Notes under the pieces: model-generated
Database searches by the model: none
The model's input: only the letters and a program-made list of their open reading frames with translations
What the model was told of the DNA's origin: nothing
Origin: Vampirovibrio chlorellavorus
Lineage (GTDB): Bacteria; Cyanobacteriota; Vampirovibrionia; Vampirovibrionales; Vampirovibrionaceae
DNA: 64,000 nucleotides
NCBI RefSeq assembly: GCF_003149375.1
Contig: NZ_QFWH01000006.1
Location: 151,584 to 215,583 of the forward strand
Reading direction: 5' to 3'
Made by a program: the position numbers and the translations under genes
Shown here: piece by piece, positions 1-7,598 of the stretch
Layout of the letters: each line of letters starts with the position of its first letter
How positions within the stretch are numbered: position 1 is the stretch's first letter

Positions 1-23
1 AGCGAAATCTCAAAAACGCTCCC

Positions 24-1604
24 TTGACCATCCCCGGCATTCAGTCGGCCATTTTAACCGTGAGCAAGGAAATCAGAACCACCGCTCCCATTGCCAATCT
101 GTCGGCCCGACCGGCCAATGCAACGTCGAACAGCAAGTCAGCCAGCGATAACTCTGCCCTCAAGTCCGCTGTGACAGCGGCGTCCACCACCGGCAAAGGG
201 AAAGAGGGCTACTACCTGGAACTCCCCACTTCTCGCACTTCCCCGGAGGGTGCCATGGAGGGGGCGAACGTCAGGGAACTCAGCGGAGCCGGTGGTCCGC
301 AACCCGCGGCCAGCGTGCCCGTATCGCCTGTCCCTGCCGGTTGGCTGAATGCCGATTCGCAGCAATCGGGCTCCGTACCGGCTGACTCCCGGGCTGAGGC
401 GTTGACGCTGGATCCTGAATCCCAGCCGCTGGATTTCTCATCGACCCCCGCCTTGTCCGGGGCGGCAACAGAGGCGCTGGTGCGGGTCACTGTGGGCCTG
501 TTGGCGGTTTTGGGCTTGTTGCTGGGCTTTTCAAGGGTTGTTTTGCCCCGCCTGATGGCTCGGTATCCGGCCTTTTTCGAGAATTTAAAACGCAAGGACG
601 CCAAAATCCAGAATCCATTCCCCGCCTCTTCTCTGTCGGAGCTTTCGGAGCCCGCAGCCGAGTTCCCTCCCGATTTGTATGCCGAGTTGGGCGGAACGGT
701 GACACTTCCCGGGGGATCACTGCCGCAAGTGGCAGAGACTGTCCAGCGTACCGGCGCTAAAGCCCGTCTGAACAGCCGGCGGGCCATCCCGTCCGGTTCC
801 TGGTTGCGGAATTTGCGCCGCCAGCAAAAAGAGGCGGTTTTACCGGCCCTTGAGGAGACGCCGCCGTTTAACGTGCTGTTTACCTCCTCGCTGGGGAAAG
901 ACAAAGAGCTTCATCTGGTGGAAATTCGGGGTCGGCAGATGGTTCTGGCCAGTACGCCCTACCACATTACCCTGATTGGTGACGTGAGCGATTCGGTGCA
1001 GTCCCAGCCCGCTACAGCGCTTGCTGCCAATGGATTGTCGGCCAGTGAGGCCGGAGACCATGCCGACTTGAGCCGCCCGGCTGAGCAGGATACACATGAG
1101 CCGGACACGCACGAGCCAGAATCGGTTGAGCCAAAGACGTATGAGCCCTACACGCAACTGGCGGAAACGGAGTCAGAGGTGGTCATTGTGCCGGAGGGTC
1201 TGACGCTTCGCCGGTTAACGGGAATCGAACTTTTCCCGGCGCTGGTATCTGAGGTCGAAGACCTGTCATCGGAGTCGGACGAATCATCCGAATCGGACGA
1301 ATCATCTGAATCGGGCGAATCATTCGAGTCGACTGTTCTGGCCCAGGAGTTTGAGTTCCTGGTCGATCCGCAGGCGGATGAGGTGGCGGGGGACGTGCCG
1401 GTCTTTATGAGTCCCAAAAGCAACGCTTACGCCACTCGCCCACAGCGGTTGATTCCCCTGACTGAAGCGGATCGCCTGTATCAGCGCTATCTGGAAATTG
1501 TGACGCCCAACGCCGAACTGGAGGCCGAGGAGACCGTATTGCCCTCGCCCTCTCTGCAAAGTGTGGTCATTCTCAATGAATATGACGACACTTACGGCTA
1601 TTAA
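24..1604 (+). CDS. FliO-like single-pass membrane protein with acidic Ser-rich tail
   Basis: One hydrophobic membrane segment lies at about residues 151-175 and is followed by a basic stretch. Residues ~282-320 (NVLFTSSLGKDKELHLVEIR, then GRQMVLASTPYHITLIGD) have the layout of the FliO/MopB domain, a small beta-rich domain next to the membrane in the flagellar export gate. FliO helps assemble the FliP ring. The N-terminal ~150 residues are low in complexity, and the C-terminal part carries ESSESD-type acidic repeats (~412-437), which makes the protein much longer than typical FliO. The frame is open to the left edge of the window; the TTG at 24 is only the first possible start seen, and an in-frame ATG lies at 255. 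No other flagellar gene is in the window, so the FliO assignment is an inference from one motif. Confidence 0.55.
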   Translation: MTIPGIQSAILTVSKEIRTTAPIANLSARPANATSNSKSASDNSALKSAVTAASTTGKGKEGYYLELPTSRTSPEGAMEGANVRELSGAGGPQPAASVPVSPVPAGWLNADSQQSGSVPADSRAEALTLDPESQPLDFSSTPALSGAATEALVRVTVGLLAVLGLLLGFSRVVLPRLMARYPAFFENLKRKDAKIQNPFPASSLSELSEPAAEFPPDLYAELGGTVTLPGGSLPQVAETVQRTGAKARLNSRRAIPSGSWLRNLRRQQKEAVLPALEETPPFNVLFTSSLGKDKELHLVEIRGRQMVLASTPYHITLIGDVSDSVQSQPATALAANGLSASEAGDHADLSRPAEQDTHEPDTHEPESVEPKTYEPYTQLAETESEVVIVPEGLTLRRLTGIELFPALVSEVEDLSSESDESSESDESSESGESFESTVLAQEFEFLVDPQADEVAGDVPVFMSPKSNAYATRPQRLIPLTEADRLYQRYLEIVTPNAELEAEETVLPSPSLQSVVILNEYDDTYGY

Positions 1605-1725
1605 AGCGGTCATGGGCGCAACGCTTCGTTCCGGCGCTGTTCGATTCTGACCACCCTAGCCTTCGCTCGGCCATTTTACACCGAGTGGTTCCTGTAATGG
1701 GTCGGCCCGTATTACAATAGGGAGC

Positions 1726-3231
1726 ATGGCCAAGAACAAGACCAGTTATCTGTGTAACGAGTGCGGGGCTTCGGCGCCTTCCTATCTGGGGCGTTGCCCG
1801 GAGTGTCAGGCATGGGGCTCCTTTCAGGAGCAGGTCAGCCTGGTGAAACCGAAGACTGATACCCTGCGTACCCGCACCCTGGTGGGTGGCGGCGCTGAAA
1901 CAGCCACGCCCCGCATTGTGCGTTTGGCCGATGTGGCGCTGGAAAACGCCGAGGTCTATTCCTCCGGCTTCCCGGAGCTGGATCGGGTGCTGGGCGGCGG
2001 CATTATGCCCGGCGGTTATGTGCTGGTGGGTGGCGACCCGGGTATTGGTAAATCCACGTTGATGCTGCAAATGGCCTCTCACGTGGGGCTGCAGGGCAAG
2101 TTTGTGCTGTACGTGGCCGGTGAGGAATCGCCTTACCAGATTAAAACCCGGGCGGAACGGCTGGCCGTGGCGACTGAGGCCATTTCCATTCTGGCCCTCA
2201 CCAACATTCAGCAGGTGCTGGAATCCATTCGTCAGGCCCGCCCGGACTTGGTGATCATCGACAGCATTCAGTCCATGTACTGCGCCGATGTCAGTGGTAC
2301 GCCGGGCAGCGTGAGTCAGATCAAGGAATGCGCGGCCATCCTCATGGAAGCGGCCAAGTCGCTGAACATTCCCATCTTCCTGATTGGGCATGTGACCAAG
2401 GAAGGCACGGTGTCCGGCCCCAAGTTGCTGGAGCATACCGTGGATGCCGTTTTGTATTTTGAGGGCGATAAATATCAGAACCTGCGCATTTTACGCACGG
2501 TGAAAAACCGCTTTGGCAGCACCCAGGAAATCGGGGTGTTTGAAATGGCCGAGCAGGGCTTGCGGGAAATCGCCAACCCCAGCGAATTGTTCTTGTCCCA
2601 GAGTATGCTGGGTGCTGCCGGTAATCAGCCGGGCAGCGTGGTAGCCGCTACCATTGAAGGCAGTCGCCCCATTCTGGTGGAGATTCAGGCGCTGGTAGGG
2701 CAATCCGCTTACGCTACGCCAAGGCGGGTGGGCAATGGCATTGAATATAACCGGCTGCACCAGATTGTGGCCGTGCTGGAGCGTCGGCTGGGACTGGATT
2801 TTTCCCGGCAGGATGTGTACGTGAACGTGGTGGGCGGCATGCGTATTGATGAACCGGCGGCGGATTTGGCCGTGGCCGTAGCCATTATCAGCAGCGCCCG
2901 TAATTTATCCGTGATTGGGGGGACGGTGGTCACCGGGGAAATCGGCCTGACCGGGGAGATTCGCCCGGTGCGCCAGTGCCAGAACCGCTTGCAGGAAGTG
3001 GCCCGCATTGGCTTTGAGCGCATGTTAATTCCCCGTATGGAATTGCCCCCCACCGGCATTCCCCAGGATCTGCAAATTCTGCCGGTGGCCACTCTGGCCG
3101 ATGCGGTCAAGGCCTGTTTCGCCCCGCGCGGCGCTGGCGCCTCTGGCTCCCGGTCGCCGTCTGGCCATCATATTGATGAGAGTACCGGCGAAGTCTGGAT
3201 GGATAGTTTGATGGAGGAAGTTTCCCCGTGA
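1726..3231 (+). CDS. radA: DNA repair protein RadA (Sms)
   Basis: RadA is a RecA-like DNA-dependent ATPase that drives branch migration during recombinational repair. All family parts are visible: an N-terminal four-Cys zinc finger (C10, C13, C24, C27), a Walker A motif GGDPGIGKS (~102-110), the RadA-specific KNRFG motif (260-264) and a C-terminal Lon-like domain. The length of 501 residues is slightly above the usual ~455 because of a variable tail. The ATG start begins the typical MAKxKTxYxCxxCG sequence. The stop overlaps the next gene's GTG, suggesting translational coupling. Confidence 0.98.
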   Translation: MAKNKTSYLCNECGASAPSYLGRCPECQAWGSFQEQVSLVKPKTDTLRTRTLVGGGAETATPRIVRLADVALENAEVYSSGFPELDRVLGGGIMPGGYVLVGGDPGIGKSTLMLQMASHVGLQGKFVLYVAGEESPYQIKTRAERLAVATEAISILALTNIQQVLESIRQARPDLVIIDSIQSMYCADVSGTPGSVSQIKECAAILMEAAKSLNIPIFLIGHVTKEGTVSGPKLLEHTVDAVLYFEGDKYQNLRILRTVKNRFGSTQEIGVFEMAEQGLREIANPSELFLSQSMLGAAGNQPGSVVAATIEGSRPILVEIQALVGQSAYATPRRVGNGIEYNRLHQIVAVLERRLGLDFSRQDVYVNVVGGMRIDEPAADLAVAVAIISSARNLSVIGGTVVTGEIGLTGEIRPVRQCQNRLQEVARIGFERMLIPRMELPPTGIPQDLQILPVATLADAVKACFAPRGAGASGSRSPSGHHIDESTGEVWMDSLMEEVSP

Positions 3232-3434
3232 GCCCCAAAGCGCCCATAACCGACAGTATGAGTATCCCCGAGATTCTGGCCCAGTACCCTCAAACCCAGT
3301 CCGTGTTTGCCAAGTACGGCTTGCACGTGGCAGGCTACAAGGCCCTGGAGCATGAGAACCTGTTTGCCACCAGCCGGGTGCATCAGATTGATTTGCAGGC
3401 CATTTTGAGCGATTTAAACCAGGCCGTGAATTAG
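3228..3434 (+). CDS. DUF1858-like small protein lacking the usual cysteines
   Basis: The 68-residue protein matches the pattern of the DUF1858 / ScdA N-terminal domain (IPEILAQYPQTQSVFAKYGLH, then a final LNQAV helix). That domain usually has a CxxC-like pair after the Gly-Leu/Met-His turn. Here the positions read HVAGY, so both cysteines are absent and a redox or metal role is unlikely. The GTG start overlaps the radA stop by 4 bases (GTGA), which supports real, coupled translation. The function is unknown. Confidence 0.7.
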   Translation: MSPKAPITDSMSIPEILAQYPQTQSVFAKYGLHVAGYKALEHENLFATSRVHQIDLQAILSDLNQAVN

Positions 3435-3438
3435 CCCC

Positions 3439-4371
3439 ATGCCCAGCCATCCTCCGGTTTACATTCTGCTGTTGAATTATCGGGGAACCGATGACACGCT
3501 GGCCTGTCTGGATTCGCTTCAGAGGTTGGAGTACCCCCATTACCGCATTATCGTGGTGGATAACGCCTCGCCCGATGATTCCGTGATTCGCCTGAAGGCC
3601 CGCTTGTCGGCGATGCCGGGGAGTTTTCACTTGATCGAATCACCCCAGAACGGCGGCTTCAGCGCGGGCAACAATCTGGGGATTCAGGCCGCCTTGGCGG
3701 AAGTGGGGGAGGGGCAGCCGGGTTTTGTGTGGCTGCTGAACAACGATACCACCGTGGCTCCAGACGCCTTGACCACGCTGGTGGAAGAGGCCCAAACAAC
3801 CGGCGGCATTGCCGGTTCGCTGTTGCTGTATCCCGATGGGCGGTATCAACAGGCTGGAACCCGTTTTCAGTGGTGGACCGGTAGCACCCGGGGGTATGCG
3901 GAAAGTGTGGTTTCCGATGGCATGCGGGTGGAGACCCTGAGCGGGGCCAGCATGTTGATTCCGCTCGAAGCCTTTCGGGTGGCCGGTTTGCTGGATGAAT
4001 CCTACTTCTTGTACTTTGAGGACGGAGAGGCTTCTCTGCGCTTTGCCCGGCGGGGTTTTCCGCTGACGCTTTGCACCCGCTCCCGGGTCTATCACAAGGA
4101 AGGGGCCACCACCGGGCGTAAAAGCCTGATGACCCAGTATTATTTTCACCGCAACCGCTTGTGGGTGCTGTTTCAGTTCGCCTCGCCTCTGCAAAAAATT
4201 TCCATTGGATGGTACACCGCTTTCCGCTTGCTGCGTTCTGTTGTAAAATCCGCCCTAAGTCGTAATCCCGAGCGAACAATTTCCACCCGTGTCGAATGGC
4301 TGGCGGTCTCGGATTTTTGGAAAGGAATCAGTGGCCCATGTCCGCACAACCTCAACCCGCTTCGTCCATGA
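3439..4371 (+). CDS. Family 2 glycosyltransferase (GT-A fold)
   Basis: This is an inverting nucleotide-sugar glycosyltransferase. The N-terminal strand (VYILLLNYRGTDDTLACLDS) leads to VVDNASPDDS, which binds the nucleotide, and then to the metal-binding NNDTT motif (~residues 101-105). A conserved acceptor-side sequence, LDESYFLYFEDGE, follows. The 310-residue length and pattern fit WcaE/rhamnosyltransferase-like GT2 enzymes that build surface polysaccharides. The acceptor is unknown. It follows the DUF1858-like gene after 4 bases, and its end overlaps the nucleotidyltransferase gene, so a shared operon for glycan synthesis is likely. Confidence 0.9.
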   Translation: MPSHPPVYILLLNYRGTDDTLACLDSLQRLEYPHYRIIVVDNASPDDSVIRLKARLSAMPGSFHLIESPQNGGFSAGNNLGIQAALAEVGEGQPGFVWLLNNDTTVAPDALTTLVEEAQTTGGIAGSLLLYPDGRYQQAGTRFQWWTGSTRGYAESVVSDGMRVETLSGASMLIPLEAFRVAGLLDESYFLYFEDGEASLRFARRGFPLTLCTRSRVYHKEGATTGRKSLMTQYYFHRNRLWVLFQFASPLQKISIGWYTAFRLLRSVVKSALSRNPERTISTRVEWLAVSDFWKGISGPCPHNLNPLRP

Positions 4372-5441
4372 AGGCCCTGATTCTGGCCGGGGGCAAGGGC
4401 ACCCGGCTGCGTCCCCTGACTTACGCTATGGCCAAGCAGTTGGTACCGGTGGCCAACAAGCCCATTCTGCACTACGCCATGGATGGCTTGTATCAGGCGG
4501 GTATTCGGGATTTTGGGGTGATCATCAGCCCGGAAACCGGCGCGGATATTCAAGCCTCCCTGCAAGGCTGGCTGAAGCCGGACGCCCGTACTACCTATAT
4601 TTTGCAGGATGAACCGGCGGGGCTGGCCCATGCGGTCAAAATCGCCCAACCCTATCTGGGGAACGATGATTTTATTATGTACCTGGGCGACAACCTGATT
4701 AACGCCGATCTGGGCAGTCACATCGCCGAGTTTAAGCAGGCTGGCTATCACGCCTCCATCTTACTGAAGCAGGTGCCCAACCCTTCCGCTTTTGGGGTGG
4801 CCGAACTGGATGCGGATGGGCAGGTGCTTCGGCTGGTGGAAAAGCCGAAAGCGCCCCAATCGGATCTGGCGCTGGTGGGGGTTTATCTGTTTACGGCCTC
4901 CATTTTTGAGGCCATCGCCAAGATTCAGCCCAGTTGGCGGGGGGAGCTGGAAATTACCGATGCCATCCAGCAGCTCATTGACGATCGGCGCACGGTGCAT
5001 TCCCGGGTGCATGCGGGCTGGTGGCTGGACACCGGCAAGAAAGACGATTTATTGGCGGCCAACACCGTGGTGCTGGGCGAATACGCCCAAGCCGCTATTC
5101 AGGGCATTACCGACGCCGCTTGTCGGTTCTCCGGTGCGGTGCAGGTGGGGGCGGGAGCGGTGCTGAAGAACGTGCAAGTGACCGGGCCCGCCATCATTGG
5201 GGAAAATTGCGCGCTGGAGAATGTGACCATTGGCCCTTATACCAGTGTGGGGGCTGGGTGTCGGTTGAGCGATTGTCATCTGGAAAACAGCGTGGTGCTG
5301 GAGGAATGCGTGATCCAGGGGGTCCCCGGGAAGATTGAGCAGAGCCTGCTAGGCAAGGGGTGCCGCATCCTCAAGTCCGCTCAACCGCAGCAAAGCCATA
5401 AATACATGCTGGCCGATCACTCCGAAGTGGAAGTATTTTAA
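4338..5441 (+). CDS. Glucose-1-phosphate thymidylyltransferase-type nucleotidyltransferase, long form
   Basis: The signature LILAGGKGTRLRPLT is followed by the Lys of KQLVPVANKPIL. This is the active site of enzymes that join a nucleoside triphosphate and a sugar-1-phosphate. After the Rossmann-type domain (~1-240) come hexapeptide-like repeats of a left-handed beta-helix (GAVQVGAGAVLKNVQV, then AIIGENCALENVTIG). This places it in the long RmlA-like group found in antibiotic and surface glycan clusters. I chose ATG 4338 (MSAQPQP) because GGAA lies about 10 bases upstream; ATG 4368 (MKALILAGG) is also possible. The start lies inside the GT2 gene, so coupling is likely. Confidence 0.92.
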   Translation: MSAQPQPASSMKALILAGGKGTRLRPLTYAMAKQLVPVANKPILHYAMDGLYQAGIRDFGVIISPETGADIQASLQGWLKPDARTTYILQDEPAGLAHAVKIAQPYLGNDDFIMYLGDNLINADLGSHIAEFKQAGYHASILLKQVPNPSAFGVAELDADGQVLRLVEKPKAPQSDLALVGVYLFTASIFEAIAKIQPSWRGELEITDAIQQLIDDRRTVHSRVHAGWWLDTGKKDDLLAANTVVLGEYAQAAIQGITDAACRFSGAVQVGAGAVLKNVQVTGPAIIGENCALENVTIGPYTSVGAGCRLSDCHLENSVVLEECVIQGVPGKIEQSLLGKGCRILKSAQPQQSHKYMLADHSEVEVF

Positions 5442-5666
5442 GGTCAGAGTTCGAGTGTTCTTTCAACGGGTTTTGTAAAGAGTTATTTATATTTTCAAAT
5501 AAAAAGCTTTTTGATTGTTTTTAAGCAATCAGAACAGTAGGGATTGTCAAATGGGGATGGTATTAGGGCTGGCGTCAGTCAATCTTCGGGCTTTGGAAGT
5601 TTCGGATAGACGGACATCACAATAGTGGGATATCGATGAATTTAATGACAGATGGGGGAAATGTAT
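5442..5666. other. AT-rich intergenic stretch before the small-protein island
   Basis: No gene is visible. The stretch is much richer in A and T than the flanking genes. It has a short inverted repeat (TGATTG/CAATCA around 5512-5532) and ends in a GGGGGAA ribosome-binding site. A promoter for the following small genes is likely here, but no clear -35/-10 pair can be named. Confidence 0.4.
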
Positions 5667-5882
5667 ATGCTGGGAGCTATTGGACGACTTTTCGGTGGTG
5701 CCGCAAAAACGGCTGGCAAAGTGGCAGATCCTGTCAACAAAGCGGCTGGCGCTGCCACTAAAGGTGGATTTTTTTCCAAAGCCAAGAAATTAATGGGGTC
5801 AGAGTTTGGACAGGCCGTGTTGTGGTCGGTGGGCCCTACGTTGGTCACCGGGCTGTTCGATGGGTTTTCCAAAAAGGCTTAA
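5667..5882 (+). CDS. Small Gly/Ala-rich hydrophobic protein with KGGFFS motif (orphan)
   Basis: This is a 71-residue protein. ATG 5667 is preferred because GGGGGAA ends 6 bases before it; in-frame ATGs at 5652 and 5661 are less well placed. The N-terminal half is a basic, Gly/Ala-rich amphipathic stretch. Then comes KGGFFSKAKKLMGSEF and a hydrophobic helix-like end (AVLWSVGPTLVTGLFDGF). The same order, basic Gly-rich part, KGGFFS, then a Gly-rich hydrophobic stretch, recurs in the next gene, so the two look paralogous. I do not recognise the family. Size and composition recall bacteriocin-like or membrane-inserting peptides, but that is speculation. Confidence 0.65.
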   Translation: MLGAIGRLFGGAAKTAGKVADPVNKAAGAATKGGFFSKAKKLMGSEFGQAVLWSVGPTLVTGLFDGFSKKA

Positions 5883-5949
5883 ACCAATACGCCAAGGTGA
5901 TTTAAGACATTGGGTAATTAAGATTTATTCGAAATGGGGGTATTTTTTT

Positions 5950-6768
5950 ATGGCATTTGCTGCAATCAAAGGGTTTGGTCGAGGACTTTTCAGTAAAGCG
6001 GGCGCTGATGGCGTCGCCAAAGCTGCCGGTAAAAGTGGCGGGGTTTTATCAGGCCTCAAAGGACTAGGGTCTTCGGTCAAAAGTGGTTTTTTAGGGCTAT
6101 GGGGTAAAGGCAAAAATACAGGAATCACTACAGGAAGCTCTATTAAGCCCCAGAGTCACTTAAAGGCCGAGCTTGTACGTGAGGATAAGGCGCTCTTGGA
6201 TCAAATTTCTACCAAGCAGGATTTATCCCGGTTAGGTAAGTCTCAAAGGAAAGTGGCTTCCAATACTGAACCAATCGTAAAGCCCGTTGATATGCCTCAA
6301 GCTGCAAAGCCTAAATCACAATTATCCAGACAAGATGCCATGCGGCCCCAACGGGCCAGCCAAACACCAGTGGGATCTGCTACCGCAAAGCCGAAGGCTG
6401 AATTGAAACCTGAAGATAAAGCCCTATTGGATAAAATGGACCATAAACAGGATTTGTCCAAGCTGGGTAAAGCCAAGGATGATATTACGGTCGGCACCAA
6501 GGCGTCCGCAGTGGCTGATACTGCCCCGGAAGCGGCAGAACCCAAAAAGGGCGGATTTTTCTCGAATGGGTTGGTGCAAACCATTGGCGGCACCCTGGTG
6601 GGCACCCTGGGCCTCAATGCGCTCACCAGCATGTTCTCCGGGGGTGGTGGTTCCGCGGAAGCGGCACCCGCGCCAGCACCGGCCCCTGCGCCGGCGGCCA
6701 GCCCATACGATCCCTACGCCGCCTCCGGCAGTTTCGGGGTGCCCGGCTCCCTCCCCAACTATATCTAA
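5950..6768 (+). CDS. KGGFFS-motif protein with two internal repeats (orphan)
   Basis: This is a 272-residue protein. ATG 5950 is chosen for the GGGGG ribosome-binding site about 10 bases upstream. The N-terminus resembles the preceding small protein (Gly/Lys-rich, FGRGLFSKAGADG). Two copies of a ~38-residue unit follow, recognisable as LKAELVREDKALLDQISTKQ and PKAELKPEDKALLDKMDHKQ, each ending in DLSxLGK. Near the C-terminus KKGGFFSNG leads into a Gly/Leu-rich hydrophobic stretch (VQTIGGTLVGTLGLNALTSM). The last ~40 residues are Ala-Pro repeats and a Tyr-rich end. No known domain is recognised. A role at a membrane or in secretion is inferred only from the hydrophobic segment. Confidence 0.75.
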   Translation: MAFAAIKGFGRGLFSKAGADGVAKAAGKSGGVLSGLKGLGSSVKSGFLGLWGKGKNTGITTGSSIKPQSHLKAELVREDKALLDQISTKQDLSRLGKSQRKVASNTEPIVKPVDMPQAAKPKSQLSRQDAMRPQRASQTPVGSATAKPKAELKPEDKALLDKMDHKQDLSKLGKAKDDITVGTKASAVADTAPEAAEPKKGGFFSNGLVQTIGGTLVGTLGLNALTSMFSGGGGSAEAAPAPAPAPAPAASPYDPYAASGSFGVPGSLPNYI

Positions 6769-6809
6769 CGGCATAGCCAACGGATAAATCGCTTGGGATA
6801 ACGCTCTTG

Positions 6810-6862
6810 CCCAAAAGCCTCTCGACCCTTACATTGAGCGGCTTTTGGGAGCGGCTTTTGGG
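6810..6862. repeat. Inverted repeat with a duplicated right arm
   Basis: CCCAAAAGCC (6810-6819) can pair with GGCTTTTGGG at 6840-6849 or with a second identical copy at 6853-6862. The transcript could therefore form two alternative hairpins. No T-run follows, so it does not look like a simple terminator. It lies in the 250-base gap between two small orphan genes. Confidence 0.5.
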
Positions 6863-7018
6863 TCTCGCGAAAAGTGGGTACTGTCTGCAGACCGTTGTCC
6901 AACTCGCCCGGGTGCTTTACCCAGAGACGGAGCGGGGACACGCTGAATTCCTCAGTCAATATTGAATCAGTCGAAAGGGTTAAATCAAGTCAGGTCAGGT
7001 TGAACGGGGATTGATAAA

Positions 7019-7348
7019 ATGCTATCGCTGAATGTATCCGGCTTATTGAGAAAAGCTGGGGAAGGACTGAAAAAGAAGGCCAGTGGCGGATGGGCAGCCA
7101 CCAGTGAAGCCCTGAAAAAAGCCAGCGCCCGAACCAAGGAGGCCTTCACCAGCTCCCCGGCGGTGACCGGGGCGGCCCTGACCATTGGGCTCGCCGGGAT
7201 TGGCGGTGTGGCCTACGCCGGGTATCAGTGGACCAAACCTGAGGGACAGTGGGGCCTGGATGCTACACTCCCTAAGGGGGCTTCTCCCACCATGGGCTCT
7301 GGAGGAAGCTATTGGAGTCCTCAGGGCTTTAGGCCGCCGTACTATTAA
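7019..7348 (+). CDS. Small protein with basic amphipathic N-terminus and one membrane segment (orphan)
   Basis: This is a 109-residue protein starting at ATG 7019, with GGGGA about 8 bases upstream. Residues ~8-45 are Lys/Ala-rich (LLRKAGEGLKKKASGG, then EALKKASARTKEAFTSS). Residues ~47-67 form a Gly/Ala-rich hydrophobic segment (VTGAALTIGLAGIGGVAYAG). The C-terminus is rich in Gly, Pro and Tyr and ends PPYY, like the Tyr-rich end of the preceding 272-residue protein. It belongs by composition and position to the same orphan cluster. The function is unknown. Confidence 0.7.
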   Translation: MLSLNVSGLLRKAGEGLKKKASGGWAATSEALKKASARTKEAFTSSPAVTGAALTIGLAGIGGVAYAGYQWTKPEGQWGLDATLPKGASPTMGSGGSYWSPQGFRPPYY

Positions 7349-7423
7349 AGAGAGAATACCGACTCTGCGGCTTTCCGGTACGGGGCTTGGGAAGCCACTC
7401 GCTTCAGGCCTCGATATTTGTTC

Positions 7424-7568
7424 CGGTGAGGCTGCCCTCCCAACCCGTTTGTAAAACTCCGTGCAGCTCAAACAAAATACAGAGCGCTGACGGCCAGTGT
7501 GCCCGGCATTCTTTTTGAACTCGCTGTACTCAAACAGTTACAAACGGGTTGGGAGGGCTGCCTCACCG
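7424..7568. repeat. Long inverted repeat: 31-base arms, 83-base spacer
   Basis: The left arm (7424-7454) and right arm (7538-7568) are reverse complements with one mismatch. Because of this, both strands encode the peptide YKRVGRAASP when translated. The spacer contains a diverged direct repeat (AACTC..., then CTCAAACA) next to each arm. It sits between the ends of two convergent gene groups, so any read-through transcript from either side would fold into a long hairpin. It could be a bidirectional terminator-like structure or a REP/MITE-type element. No transposase is nearby. Confidence 0.75.
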
Positions 7569-7598
7569 AATGTTTTCACAGCGCTGAGGGGTGCGGGT

